Notes: a model not told the origin generated them from the sequence alone. Shown: positions 1-8,006, numbered from the stretch's first letter. The stretch is DNA of 64,000 nucleotides from Sphingopyxis sp. (GCF_016793825.1 NZ_JAEULM010000021.1:124001-188000), one strand, 5' to 3'. Numbers and translations: made by a program.

Positions 1-121
1 CCTCGGCGATGTCGGCGCGAAAGCCTGGAGTCTGCGCGTTGGCGAGGTTGTTCGCGATCGCCGTCTGCCGGGACATGCTGCCCCGCATCGCGGTGAGGCT
101 GGTATAGATGAGGCGGTCCAT
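1..121 (-). CDS. flgF: Flagellar basal-body rod protein FlgF, N-terminal part (cut by window edge)
   Basis: Only the first 40 residues are in the window, reading left from an ATG at 121. They begin MDRLIYTSL and carry the rod/hook N-terminal motif with AIANNLANAQTPGF, which is shared by FlgB, FlgC, FlgE, FlgF and FlgG. Its place directly after flgE in a flgB-C-D-E-F run identifies it as FlgF, a proximal rod protein of the periplasmic axle. The rest lies beyond the left edge. Confidence 0.85.
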   Translation of the reverse strand, partial: MDRLIYTSLTAMRGSMSRQTAIANNLANAQTPGFRADIAE

Positions 122-155
122 CTGGATACTCCCGGCAGGCGGCTAGTCGCGCGTC

Positions 156-986
156 TTACGTGCGCATGTTGATGACGGTCTGGGTCAGCGTCGAAGCGCC
201 CTCGATCGCCTTGGCATTCGCCTGGAAATTGCGCTGCGCCGCGATCAGCATCACCAGCTCCTCGGTGATATCGACGTTCGAACGTTCGAGCGTGCCCGAA
301 CGGATCGTCCCCATCGGACCATTGGTCGCGGCATCGATCGTCGGATCGCCGCTTTCACCGGTCGACTGCCAGTGCGCGTCGCCGATCGGACGAAGCGCCT
401 CCATCGCGGGAAAGGTCGCCATCGCCACCTTGCCCAGCACCTGGTCTTCGCCATTTGCGAAGGTCGCGGTGACGAGGCCATCGAGATCGACCGACACGTT
501 GATCAAGGCCGCCGTCGGGTCCGACGGGGCGCCATCGGGAAGAACAAAATCCGACATCCCGGCCAGCGTGCGGTCGGTGACATTGCCGCTGGCATCGACG
601 GGAAGAAGCTGGAGCTTCTGCCCCGTCGAATCCACGACGGTGCCGTCGGGCAGGGGCGAAAAGACGCCATTGCGCGTATAGGTCACCTGATTGCGCGGCG
701 GATCGCCCTTCACGACGAACAGGCCGTCGCCCACGATTGCCAGGTCGAGCGTCTTTTCGCTCGTCTCGTACGAGCCTTGCGTGAACTGCTGGCTGATGCC
801 GATCAGGCGCTGGCCCTGTCCGGCAACCGTCTTTGTCGACTGCGTCGGCGACGATGCGAAGATATCGCCGAACTGCGCCTTGCTGCGCTTGAAGCCGATC
901 GAGTTGGCGTTGGCGATATTGTTGGAGATGACCGACATATCGGTCTGGGCGCCCTTGAGGCCCGAAAGCGAGGTATAGAACGACAT
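156..986 (-). CDS. flgE: Flagellar hook protein FlgE, short form
   Basis: A 276-residue protein with the hook/rod N-terminus (MSFYTSLSGLKGAQ, then SNNIANANSIGFKRS) and the matching C-terminal helix (SNVDITEELVMLIAAQRNFQANAKAI). The N- and C-terminal helices form the D0 domain that polymerises into the hook; the middle forms the outer domains. Typical FlgE proteins exceed 400 residues, so the outer domains here are strongly reduced. FlgF- or FlgG-like identity was considered, but position after flgD and before flgF argues for FlgE. An AAGGA ribosome site precedes the ATG at 986. Confidence 0.85.
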   Translation of the reverse strand: MSFYTSLSGLKGAQTDMSVISNNIANANSIGFKRSKAQFGDIFASSPTQSTKTVAGQGQRLIGISQQFTQGSYETSEKTLDLAIVGDGLFVVKGDPPRNQVTYTRNGVFSPLPDGTVVDSTGQKLQLLPVDASGNVTDRTLAGMSDFVLPDGAPSDPTAALINVSVDLDGLVTATFANGEDQVLGKVAMATFPAMEALRPIGDAHWQSTGESGDPTIDAATNGPMGTIRSGTLERSNVDITEELVMLIAAQRNFQANAKAIEGASTLTQTVINMRT

Positions 987-1010
987 GGACTTATCCTTCC
1001 TGCGAACTGG

Positions 1011-1316
1011 TTAGGTGGTCGGGGCGGCCGGCGTCTGTACGGTCTGCGCGGCCTTGATATCCTTGAGCAGCGCGGTCTGTGCCGAGAGTTGCTCGGAAAT
1101 GCTCTTGAGCGTCGAATTGGTCTCGCTGACCCCGGCCAGGCTGGAGAATTGCGCCATCTGGGCCACCATCTCCTGGTTATCGACGGGGTTGAACGGGTCC
1201 TGCGACGATAGCTGCGCGGTCATCAGACGCAGAAAATCCTTCTGGTCGAGCTGCTGACCCTTGAGCTGGGTGGGCGTGTAGGACTGATATTGCGAAGCGA
1301 TGGAATCGACGGCCAT
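1011..1316 (-). CDS. flgD: Flagellar hook-capping scaffold FlgD, N-terminal domain only
   Basis: A 101-residue protein with the FlgD signature QKDFLRLMTAQLSSQDPFNPVDNQEMVAQMAQFSSL at roughly residues 25-60, followed by a coiled-coil-like stretch. FlgD caps the growing hook and guides FlgE subunits. Most FlgD proteins are about 220 residues, with Tudor-like and FnIII-like domains after this N-terminal part; both are absent here. It sits 2 bases after flgC and 24 bases before flgE in the same operon. The frame ends cleanly at a stop, and I see no leftover C-terminal domain before flgE. Confidence 0.88.
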   Translation of the reverse strand: MAVDSIASQYQSYTPTQLKGQQLDQKDFLRLMTAQLSSQDPFNPVDNQEMVAQMAQFSSLAGVSETNSTLKSISEQLSAQTALLKDIKAAQTVQTPAAPTT

Positions 1317-1318
1317 GA

Positions 1319-1729
1319 TTATTGTCCCAACCGCAGCGTTTCGTTGATCAGGCCCTTTGCGGTTTCGAGGACCTGGACATTGTTCTGATACTGGCGTGCG
1401 GTCTCGACCATCTCGACGAGCTCGGCGGCGCTATCGACGGCCGCCTCCCACACATTTCCTTCCTTGTCCGCGAGCGGGTTCGACGGATCGTGGCGCTTGG
1501 AGGGCGCCATCTTGCTTGTCGTGACCTGATCGACCTGCACCGTGGCGCGGCCCTGTGCGTCCATCACCGTGCGGAACACGGGCTTCAGCGACCGGAAGGC
1601 TTCCTTCTCGCTGCCCGCGACCGTGCCGGCGTTGGCGAGGTTCGACGCGGTGGTATTGAGGCGGACGAGCTGCGCCGACATGGCGCGCCCGCTGATATCG
1701 AAGACCGAGAAATTGCCGTTCATGGTCAT
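1319..1729 (-). CDS. flgC: Flagellar basal-body rod protein FlgC
   Basis: 136 residues, the usual FlgC length. The N-terminus has the rod motif RLNTTASNLANAGTVAGSE and the C-terminus has VDSAAELVEMVETARQYQNNVQVLETAKGL, the FlgC-type closing helix. It forms part of the proximal rod. The start ATG at 1729 overlaps the flgB stop by ATGA, so the two are translationally coupled. Confidence 0.95.
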   Translation of the reverse strand: MTMNGNFSVFDISGRAMSAQLVRLNTTASNLANAGTVAGSEKEAFRSLKPVFRTVMDAQGRATVQVDQVTTSKMAPSKRHDPSNPLADKEGNVWEAAVDSAAELVEMVETARQYQNNVQVLETAKGLINETLRLGQ

Positions 1730-2079
1730 TCGCCCTTGATCGCGCGCGTCAGCGTGTTGACGCGGCCCTGCAGGAACGAAAGGCTCGACCGGTAGGCGAG
1801 CGCGTTTTCGGCGAATGCGGTCTGTTCGGTCGCCATTTCGACGGTGTTGCCGTCGAGCGAAGGCTGGACCGGGATGCGAAAGGCGGTCGCGCCCTCGATC
1901 GCGCCCTCGGTCGAACCGCCCTGCTGGGCGAGATCGAGCGCCTTCGAAAAGTCGAGGTCGCGCGCCTTGTAATTGGGCGTGGCGGCATTGGCGATGTTCG
2001 ACGCGAGCATCATCATGCGCTGGCTGCGAAGCTGGAGCGCCGTCGCATGCAGGCCAAAGAGTTTCTCGGATGCCATCAT
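1726..2079 (-). CDS. flgB: Flagellar basal-body rod protein FlgB
   Basis: First gene of the leftward flg operon, 117 residues from the ATG at 2079 (or the adjacent ATG at 2076). I chose this start because AAAGGAAG lies just upstream and because homology begins here with SEKLFGLHATALQLRSQRM, followed by the rod motif LASNIANAATPNYKARDLDF. The open frame continues upstream to 2217, but that part crosses the sigma-54 promoter and looks non-coding. FlgB forms the base of the rod near the MS ring. Confidence 0.93.
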   Translation of the reverse strand: MMASEKLFGLHATALQLRSQRMMMLASNIANAATPNYKARDLDFSKALDLAQQGGSTEGAIEGATAFRIPVQPSLDGNTVEMATEQTAFAENALAYRSSLSFLQGRVNTLTRAIKGE

Positions 2080-2145
2080 CAACTTCCTTTCACCGGGGCC
2101 CGGACCGGATCGGAACCGGACGCGCGGAAAAACACCAAGGCATGA

Positions 2146-2162
2146 TGCAATGGGCGTGCCAA
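2146..2162 (-). promoter_or_regulatory. Sigma-54 (RpoN) promoter for flgBCDEF
   Basis: On the minus strand the sequence reads TTGGCACG-CCCA-TTGCA, a full match to the -24/-12 consensus (YTGGCACG-N4-TTGCW). It points at flgB, whose ATG is about 67 bases downstream. Rod and hook operons under RpoN are the rule in many flagellated proteobacteria. Confidence 0.88.
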
Positions 2163-2292
2163 AATCAATTTCACCATATTTTCCAGATGATTGGAGAAGG
2201 GTCCGTGCGCGGGCCAATCAGGCCGGACCGGCTCTCGTCAAAAGATTGACGTGGCCTGGCATCCGGGCGCGGAAACCCGCAGCAAAGTCCGA

Positions 2293-2309
2293 CTGGCACG
2301 CATCCTGCA
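2293..2309 (+). promoter_or_regulatory. Sigma-54 (RpoN) promoter for flgA
   Basis: Reads CTGGCACG-CATC-CTGCA, one base short of the -24/-12 consensus with intact GG and GC and correct spacing. It points right, 38 bases before the flgA ATG. With the site at 2146-2162 it forms a back-to-back pair driving divergent flagellar operons from one intergenic region. Confidence 0.8.
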
Positions 2310-2346
2310 ATTTGCTCCGGCGAATGGACCAACAAGGATTACGCCC

Positions 2347-2865
2347 ATGAATCGCCAGATCGCATTCGGGATTGCCGCGAGCCTCGTCGCCCTTTCCGCT
2401 GCAGCCGTCCCCGCCGCCCGCGCGCAGCAGGCAACCGAAGATTGGCAGGCGATCGATGCGTTGACGCAAGCCGTGGCGACCGCGATGGGGCGCACCGCAA
2501 GCCCGATCGACCGGCGGATCAAGCTTGCCCGCTGCCCCGAAAAAGCGTCGGTCACCACGGTCGACGCCCAGACCCTCGCCGTTCGCTGCGCATCGCTCGG
2601 CTGGCGCCTGCGCGTGCCGATGACCGGCCCCGCCGGCGCCACTGCCGCGTCTGCCAGCTTTGCCGCCCCGTCTTCGACCCCGGCCATTCGCCGCGGCGAC
2701 ACCGTGCGAGTGTCGATCGAAACCGACAGCTTTTCGGTCGCCTACTCGGCGACGGCGACACAGGACGGCCGCGTCGGCGAGACGATCGCGCTACGCGGCA
2801 ACGACGCCAGGAACCTGATAAGCGCCATCGTCACTGGTCCTGGGCGCGCACGCCTGATGGACTAG
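2347..2865 (+). CDS. flgA: Flagellar P-ring assembly chaperone FlgA
   Basis: 172 residues from ATG 2347. A Sec signal peptide (hydrophobic stretch ending AAVPAARAQQ) shows periplasmic export. The C-terminal part (AIRRGDTVRVSIETDSFSVAYSATATQDGRVGE and GNDARNLISAIVTGPGRA) is the SAF/FlgA domain. FlgA assists assembly of FlgI into the P ring around the rod. The start is set by the signal peptide and by the sigma-54 site just upstream; upstream in-frame sequence overlaps the promoter. A strong terminator follows at 2970. Confidence 0.9.
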   Translation: MNRQIAFGIAASLVALSAAAVPAARAQQATEDWQAIDALTQAVATAMGRTASPIDRRIKLARCPEKASVTTVDAQTLAVRCASLGWRLRVPMTGPAGATAASASFAAPSSTPAIRRGDTVRVSIETDSFSVAYSATATQDGRVGETIALRGNDARNLISAIVTGPGRARLMD

Positions 2866-2969
2866 GGTCGGTACCCCGGGGTCCTGACCCTGCAGCCCGT
2901 CGAGCGCAAGCGGCGCCTGCCCGCCTGAGACAGGCACGCTCAAAGCTCCAACCCGTCAAGCCCCACTCA

Positions 2970-3011
2970 CCCGGCGGCGTCGGCTTTCCGACACCGCCGG
3001 GCTTCTTTTTC
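2970..3011 (+). terminator. Rho-independent terminator after flgA
   Basis: CCCGGCGGCGTCGG and CCGACACCGCCGGG pair around a CTTT loop (2970-3001), with one bulge or mismatch, followed by a T-rich tract. It separates flgA from the flgM-flgN unit. Confidence 0.85.
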
Positions 3012-3031
3012 ATTTTTTCGGTAACCCGCCC

Positions 3032-3058
3032 TTAATCTCCCGCCGCACGTGCCGTTAA
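3032..3058 (+). promoter_or_regulatory. Sigma-28 (FliA) promoter for flgM-flgN
   Basis: TTAA at 3032-3035 and GCCGTTAA at 3051-3058 are separated by exactly 15 bases, close to the sigma-28 consensus TAAA-N15-GCCGATAA. The flgM ATG is 54 bases downstream. A FliA-dependent flgM promoter is the classic late-gene arrangement. Confidence 0.72.
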
Positions 3059-3111
3059 ACCCTGCTGAGACGTTTCCGCCCAATTTTTCGGCGGGGCAAA
3101 TGGAGGCAGCT

Positions 3112-3408
3112 ATGTCGGGAGACAGCAAGATCGGACCGGTGGGCGGCGTTACCCGCACCACGCCCGTGCGCAAGCTCGCCGGCGGCGCAGACACGGCGTC
3201 CGCCGGCTCGGCCCGCGCGACATCGACCGGCGCCCTTCCCGGAGCCAAGTTGATCCGCCTTGCGAGCGACCTCGCCTCGCAACCGCCGCCCGTCGATGCC
3301 GCGCGCGTCGCTTCGCTGCGGTCCGCGATCATCGAGGGAACCTACACCGCCGACGCCAAGAACATCGCGCTGGCGATGCTCCGCTATGCCCAAGGGCGCA
3401 CCGAATGA
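3112..3408 (+). CDS. flgM: Anti-sigma-28 factor FlgM
   Basis: 98 residues from ATG 3112, chosen for the GGAGG ribosome site at about -9; the frame is open further upstream but crosses the sigma-28 promoter. The C-terminal half (KLIRLASDLASQPPPVDAARVASLRSAIIEGTYTADAKNIALAML) is the FlgM domain that clamps FliA. FlgM holds the late sigma factor inactive until the hook is finished and FlgM is exported. fliA lies 3.6 kb downstream, so sigma and anti-sigma are in the same cluster. Confidence 0.9.
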   Translation: MSGDSKIGPVGGVTRTTPVRKLAGGADTASAGSARATSTGALPGAKLIRLASDLASQPPPVDAARVASLRSAIIEGTYTADAKNIALAMLRYAQGRTE

Positions 3409-3707
3409 TGCCGATGGAGACTATCCAGGCGAAGCTCGATCTTCTGGTCGGCGCGCTCGACGGACAGGATGCCGGCGCAATCATCGCCGCGACCGAAGAT
3501 CTGGCGACCGCGGTGATCCTGTTTCGCGGCGCCGCAATTCCCGACGGCGGCGAAGCACAGGCGCGCACGTTGATCACCCGGACGCTGGCTCAGCTCGAAG
3601 CCGCCGCGATCCGCGTCAACGTGTTGAAGGACTGGACCCGTCAGAGGATTGACGCAAACCATCAGATCCGCGGAACCCACCATCGAGGTTTGGCATTAAG
3701 CTACTGA
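3405..3707 (+). CDS. flgN: FlgN-like flagellar export chaperone candidate
   Basis: 100 residues, mostly helical by composition, overlapping the flgM stop by ATGA. Position directly after flgM, length and helical character match FlgN, the chaperone for hook-filament junction proteins FlgK and FlgL. Sequence identity to FlgN is weak to the eye, so the name rests mainly on context. The segment LEAAAIRVNVLKDWTRQRIDA near the end resembles the closing helix of such chaperones. Confidence 0.55.
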   Translation: MMPMETIQAKLDLLVGALDGQDAGAIIAATEDLATAVILFRGAAIPDGGEAQARTLITRTLAQLEAAAIRVNVLKDWTRQRIDANHQIRGTHHRGLALSY

Positions 3708-3738
3708 TAATAGGCAATTAGTGGCACTGCCCTTCTAA

Positions 3739-3755
3739 ATGGCACGATGATTGCT
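3739..3755 (+). promoter_or_regulatory. Sigma-54 (RpoN) promoter for the transglycosylase-flhA-fliA operon
   Basis: ATGGCACG-ATGA-TTGCT at 3739-3755 matches the -24/-12 consensus with GG and GC at correct spacing, 31 bases before the ATG at 3787. It would place fliA itself under RpoN, making sigma-28 a middle-class gene. Confidence 0.82.
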
Positions 3756-3786
3756 TTTGGTCTGCTGAAACAGCGGAACCATTTGC

Positions 3787-4611
3787 ATGAATTCGATCAA
3801 TCCCTATGCGACACCGGCGCCCGGCGCCGTTCCCGTCCTGGATGCGGTCCAGAATGCATCGGCGCGTACCGGCGTCGACTTCGACTATCTGGTCGATGTC
3901 GCACGGGTCGAAAGCCGTTTCGATCCGAACGCGAAGGCTCCGACCTCTTCGGCGCGCGGTCTCTATCAGTTCACCAAACAGACCTGGCTTGCCACGCTGC
4001 GCCGCCACGGCGCGAGCCACGGGCTCGGCTGGGCGGCGAATGCGATCGGGCAGGACGCATCGGGACGCCTCGGCATCACCGATCCGATGCTGCGCGACCA
4101 GATCCTCGGCCTGCGTGACGATCCTGTCGCAGCGTCGAACATGGCGGCGGCGCTGACGTCGGACAACCAGGACTATATCGAAAGCCGGATCGGCCGCGCG
4201 GCTGAACCGGTCGATCTTTATCTCGCGCATTTTCTTGGCAGTGCCGGCGCTGCGCGGTTCCTGGGTGCCTGGTCCGACAATCCCGACCAGCCGGGAGCGA
4301 CGATGATGCCCGACGCCGCGGCGGCAAACCGCCCGGTCTTCTACAATCCCGACGGCAGCATGCGCAGCCTCGGCGAAATCCGCGAATTCTTCCGCGCCAA
4401 GCTCGAAGCAGACGGCGGCCCCGGCGCAATGCCCGGCGGCCCCGTGCCAACGCCCGGCTGGCGCATGCAAATGGCCAGCGCAAGCGGCGCCGGCGGCGGA
4501 CGCCCGCCGCTTCCCATGATGGATATCCAGCCCATGCCCAAGAAACTGTCGATGGACTTCGCCGCGAGCGCTTACCGCCGTCTGGCTTCCCTGTCGGGAG
4601 GCGCGGCATGA
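3787..4611 (+). CDS. Flagellar lytic transglycosylase (SLT domain)
   Basis: 274 residues. The first 130 residues form a soluble lytic transglycosylase fold: catalytic Glu in ARVESRFDPNA at about residue 42, then the motif SSARGLYQFTKQTW. Such enzymes cut peptidoglycan glycan strands to let the rod through. There is no signal peptide, as is common for flagellar muramidases exported by the flagellar apparatus or by FlgJ-like routes. The C-terminal part is Pro/Gly/Met-rich and low in complexity. First gene of an operon with flhA; its stop overlaps the flhA ATG. Confidence 0.82.
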   Translation: MNSINPYATPAPGAVPVLDAVQNASARTGVDFDYLVDVARVESRFDPNAKAPTSSARGLYQFTKQTWLATLRRHGASHGLGWAANAIGQDASGRLGITDPMLRDQILGLRDDPVAASNMAAALTSDNQDYIESRIGRAAEPVDLYLAHFLGSAGAARFLGAWSDNPDQPGATMMPDAAAANRPVFYNPDGSMRSLGEIREFFRAKLEADGGPGAMPGGPVPTPGWRMQMASASGAGGGRPPLPMMDIQPMPKKLSMDFAASAYRRLASLSGGAA

Positions 4612-6731
4612 TCGGCGGCTTCACGCCGGGCAACCTGACCCGCATCGCAGGCGCCGCGGCCTTGCCCGCGGCGATGCTCATTCTCGTCGCGTTGATGGTG
4701 ATCCCGGTATCGCCGATCATCCTCGATATCAGCTTCGTCGCGAACATCATGATCAGCCTGCTGGTCCTGATGGTCGCGATGCAGGCGTCGAAACCGCTCG
4801 ATTTCTCGTCCTTCCCGACCGTGCTGCTGCTCGCCACCCTGTTCCGCCTGTCGCTGAACGTGGCCTCGACGCGCGTTGTCCTCGTCCACGGGCATGAGGG
4901 CACCGCCTCGGCGGGCCATGTCATCGAAGCCTTCGGCAAGGTGTTGATCGGCGGCGACTATGTCGTCGGCCTCTTCGTCTTTTTCGTGCTGATGATCATC
5001 AACCTGGTCGTCATCACCAAGGGCGCGGGGCGCGTGTCGGAAGTCTCGGCGCGATTCACCCTCGACGCCCTCCCCGGCAAGCAGATGGCGATCGACGCCG
5101 ATCTCAATGCCGGCCTGCTCACGCCCGACGAAGCCAAGACGCGCCGCCAGGAAGTCGCCACCGAAGCCGATTTCTATGGATCGATGGACGGTGCGTCGAA
5201 ATTCGTCAAAGGCGACGCGGTCGCCGGCCTTTTGATCCTGTTCGTCAACATCGTCGGCGGGCTGATCCTCGGCATGTTCAGCCACGGGCTGTCCTTTTCC
5301 GAAGCGGGCAGCACCTATGTCACGCTCGCGATCGGCGATGCGCTCGTCGCCCAGATCCCGGCGCTTCTGCTGTCGATTGCCGCGGCCGCGATCGTCACCC
5401 GCGTCGCGTCGCCGCACGACCTGTCGGGCCAGATCGGCAGCCAGTTCGCATCGCCGCACGTGTGGATGGCGGTCAGCGGGGTTCTGTTCGTCCTCGGCCT
5501 CGTGCCCGCCATGCCGCAAATGCTGATCCTGCCCGCCGCCGCGGTCGCCGGCGGTATCGGCTGGCAGCTCCGCAAATCCGCAAAACTCGCCGAAACCGCC
5601 CCGCCACCTGCGGCGCCGGCGCCCGATCCGCACCATATCGAATGGTCGGATGTCAGCGACATCGGTCCGTGCCAGCTCGAAATCGGCTATGCACTCGTCA
5701 CGCTGGTCGATGAACGCAAGGGCGCACCGCTGATGACGCGGATCACCGGCATCCGTCGCCAGTTGTCGAAAGAGCTGGGGTTCGTCGTCCCGCCGGTAAA
5801 GGTCACCGACGATCTGTCGCTGCCGGGCAATGTGTATCGCATATCGGTCGCGGGGGTCATCGTCGGGGAAGACGAGGTCTTCCCGAACGAGATGCTGGCG
5901 CTCGATTCGGGCGACCTGGTTACCAAGGTCACCGGGCGCGCGTGCAAGGATCCCACCTTCGGCCTCGACGCATTGTGGATTCCCAAATCGTCGCAGAACG
6001 ACGCGATCGCGGCAGGCTACACCGTCGTCGATCCGGCGACCGTGGTCGCAACGCATCTCAACAACAGCATCATCGGATCGGCGTACGAACTCTTCGGGCT
6101 CGACGATGCGCAGGCGCTGATCGACAATCTGAAGACACAATATCCCCAGCTTGCGCAGAGCCTGAGCCCGCAGGGCTATCCGCTCACGCGCGTCGCCGCG
6201 CTGTGCAAGGCGCTTCTGGTCGAGCGCGTGCCGCTGCGCGATTTCCGCAAGATAGCGGAAGCGATGGTCGGCCTCATCGGCCAGCAGCTCGGCGACAACG
6301 ACCTTGTCGAGATGGTCCGTCAGCGGATCGGCGCGCTGATCGTCCAGACGATCGTGCCCAGCCGGATGCCGCTGCCGGTGGTGACATTCAGCCCCGAAAT
6401 CGAAGTGCTGCTCAACCAGGCGGTGCGCGCCAATCCGGGGGCCGAATGGCCATTCGAACATGGCATGGCGATGAAGATCATCGAACAGATCGGCCAGGCG
6501 GTGGAACCGCTGCTCCTGTCGACACGCAGCTTTGCGCTCGTCGCCTCGCCGCTTTGTCGTTCGGCGCTGTCGCGGCTCGTGCGCGCCACGTTCCCCGACG
6601 TCGCGGTGATTTCCTATCTCGAAATACCCGCCAACAAGGCGACCGAGATCGTTGCGACGATCGGTGCCGACGTTCCGCGCCTGACCGCCGGCGAAGAGGC
6701 CCAGATGAAGGACGAGCCCCATGAGAACTGA
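4608..6731 (+). CDS. flhA: Flagellar type III export gate protein FlhA
   Basis: 707 residues, the normal FlhA length. The N-terminal half has eight hydrophobic segments with the FHIPEP-family signature around LLLATLFRLSLNVASTRVVL and the conserved loop SARFTLDALPGKQMAIDADLNAGLL. The C-terminal half is the cytoplasmic domain that docks chaperone-substrate complexes. FlhA forms the nonameric ring of the export gate and helps proton-driven export. ATGA overlap with the gene before; the fliA start lies 11 bases inside the flhA 3' end. Confidence 0.97.
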   Translation: MIGGFTPGNLTRIAGAAALPAAMLILVALMVIPVSPIILDISFVANIMISLLVLMVAMQASKPLDFSSFPTVLLLATLFRLSLNVASTRVVLVHGHEGTASAGHVIEAFGKVLIGGDYVVGLFVFFVLMIINLVVITKGAGRVSEVSARFTLDALPGKQMAIDADLNAGLLTPDEAKTRRQEVATEADFYGSMDGASKFVKGDAVAGLLILFVNIVGGLILGMFSHGLSFSEAGSTYVTLAIGDALVAQIPALLLSIAAAAIVTRVASPHDLSGQIGSQFASPHVWMAVSGVLFVLGLVPAMPQMLILPAAAVAGGIGWQLRKSAKLAETAPPPAAPAPDPHHIEWSDVSDIGPCQLEIGYALVTLVDERKGAPLMTRITGIRRQLSKELGFVVPPVKVTDDLSLPGNVYRISVAGVIVGEDEVFPNEMLALDSGDLVTKVTGRACKDPTFGLDALWIPKSSQNDAIAAGYTVVDPATVVATHLNNSIIGSAYELFGLDDAQALIDNLKTQYPQLAQSLSPQGYPLTRVAALCKALLVERVPLRDFRKIAEAMVGLIGQQLGDNDLVEMVRQRIGALIVQTIVPSRMPLPVVTFSPEIEVLLNQAVRANPGAEWPFEHGMAMKIIEQIGQAVEPLLLSTRSFALVASPLCRSALSRLVRATFPDVAVISYLEIPANKATEIVATIGADVPRLTAGEEAQMKDEPHEN

Positions 6732-7464
6732 GCGCCCCGAACAATTCGGAGCGAGCGCCCGTGCGGCGCGGCCGCATGGCTATGGCGAAAGCGCCGAAGC
6801 GTTGATCGAGGAATATGCACCGCTCGTTCGCAAGATCGCCTGGCAGGTCCATTCGCGCGTCTCGCGCACGAGCGACCTTGAGGATATGATCCAGGTCGGG
6901 CTGATGGCGTTGATCGAAGCAAGCCGAACCTATGAAGAACGCGGTTTCGCGTTCGCAACCTATGCGACGACGCGGATTCGCGGCGCGATGATCGACCAGC
7001 AACGGCGCGAAGCCGATGTCGGACGCGCGGCCATGGCCGCCGCCCGCCAGCTGCAACAGACGCGAGCGACCCTCGAACAGAGGTTGCGCCGCGCGCCGGC
7101 CGCCACCGAAATGGCCGCCGCACTCGACTTGTCGCCCGAGGAGTATTTCGCGCTCGAAAAAAGCGCGACGCACGGCCGCTCGACCTCGCTCGACGAACTG
7201 GTCGACGAAGGCAGTTTCCTGTTCGCCGACGATCGGATCGGCGCAGGCGATGCACTGGAACAGGAAAGCCTTCTCGAGGCCTTGCGTCTCTGCATCGGCA
7301 GGCTCGGCGAACGCGAGCAGATGGTGTTGCAGCTCTACTTCTTCGAGGAACTGAATCTGCAGGAGATCGGATTGGCGCTGGATGTCAGCGCGGCGCGCGT
7401 CTGCCAGATCAAGCGCGACGCCATGGTCAGGATCGATCGCATGATGCGCGACATGACCGATTGA
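6721..7464 (+). CDS. fliA: Flagellar sigma factor 28, FliA
   Basis: 247 residues. Region 2 is seen in RKIAWQVHSRVSRTSDLEDMIQVGLMALIEA and FATYATTRIRGAMIDQQRR; region 4 in LGEREQMVLQLYFFEELNLQEIGLALDVSAARVCQIKRDA. FliA directs RNA polymerase to late flagellar and chemotaxis promoters and is inhibited by FlgM, encoded nearby. It overlaps flhA, so it is translated from the same sigma-54 operon. No flhF or flhG lies between flhA and fliA, unlike in many polar flagellates. Confidence 0.95.
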   Translation: MRTERPEQFGASARAARPHGYGESAEALIEEYAPLVRKIAWQVHSRVSRTSDLEDMIQVGLMALIEASRTYEERGFAFATYATTRIRGAMIDQQRREADVGRAAMAAARQLQQTRATLEQRLRRAPAATEMAAALDLSPEEYFALEKSATHGRSTSLDELVDEGSFLFADDRIGAGDALEQESLLEALRLCIGRLGEREQMVLQLYFFEELNLQEIGLALDVSAARVCQIKRDAMVRIDRMMRDMTD

Positions 7465-7465
7465 T

Positions 7466-7488
7466 CCCGGGCGGCTGGCCTCGCCGGG
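7466..7488 (+). terminator. Possible weak terminator after fliA
   Basis: CCCGG at 7466 can pair with CCGGG at 7484-7488 around a GC-rich loop; only a short T stretch follows. It lies between fliA and the convergent MarR gene. Confidence 0.35.
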
Positions 7489-7505
7489 TTTCGACAGTCT
7501 TGTTT

Positions 7506-8006
7506 TCAGGCGGCGCGGCTGTACCCGCTGCGCATCGCGGCACCGAACTTCTCGAAATAGCTCGCCATGCGTTCGGAGCCCGCGTCGGTAAGCCGGACGA
7601 TCGAACGCCGCCGATCGCGCTCGTCGATCGAGCGTTTGGCAAGTCCCATCGTCTCAAGGGACGCGATCATCCGAAGACCCGACGACAGCGGCACACCGGC
7701 GCCGGTGGCAAGGTCGCTCGCGCTGAGCGCGCGGCCGTTGGCGTTGGCGAGCATCAGGTCGAGCATCATGTCCCATGTGGGGCCCGACATCTGGCTGGTG
7801 CCAAAATGGCTCTTGCGCATGCGCCGCGCCTGGATGCTGAGCGCGAGCTGGTCGACCAGCCGCGGTTCGGCACTATCGGAGGCGAGGCCAAAGCCCGCCG
7901 CGCCGACCGCCAGTTGTTCCTCCGCCGTGCTTTTGGCAAGAAGGTCATGGATCTGATCGATCCTCGACCTGATTTCGGCAATTTCTTGGTTTGAAAACTG
8001 CTGCAT
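7506..8006 (-). CDS. MarR-family winged-helix regulator
   Basis: 166 residues. The middle has a winged helix-turn-helix: TWDMMLDLMLANANGRALSASDLATGAGVPLSSGLRMIASLETMGLAKRSIDERDRRRSIVRLTDAGSERM, with the DERDRRR wing typical of MarR proteins. An N-terminal helix of about 50 residues precedes it. Such regulators usually bind a palindrome near their own promoter and release it on ligand binding. It is convergent with fliA, and the next gene upstream is an unrelated cassette, so its target is not evident. Confidence 0.8.
   Translation of the reverse strand: MQQFSNQEIAEIRSRIDQIHDLLAKSTAEEQLAVGAAGFGLASDSAEPRLVDQLALSIQARRMRKSHFGTSQMSGPTWDMMLDLMLANANGRALSASDLATGAGVPLSSGLRMIASLETMGLAKRSIDERDRRRSIVRLTDAGSERMASYFEKFGAAMRSGYSRAA

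Noticed and set aside
2080-2217. N-terminal extension of flgB to 2217
   Set aside because: The extension covers the sigma-54 promoter, lacks homology to FlgB, and a good ribosome site lies at the inner ATG.
4572-6722. Long open frame antisense to flhA
   Set aside because: High GC makes antisense frames stay open; its translation is Arg/Asp/His-rich, has no motif, and flhA on the other strand is certain.
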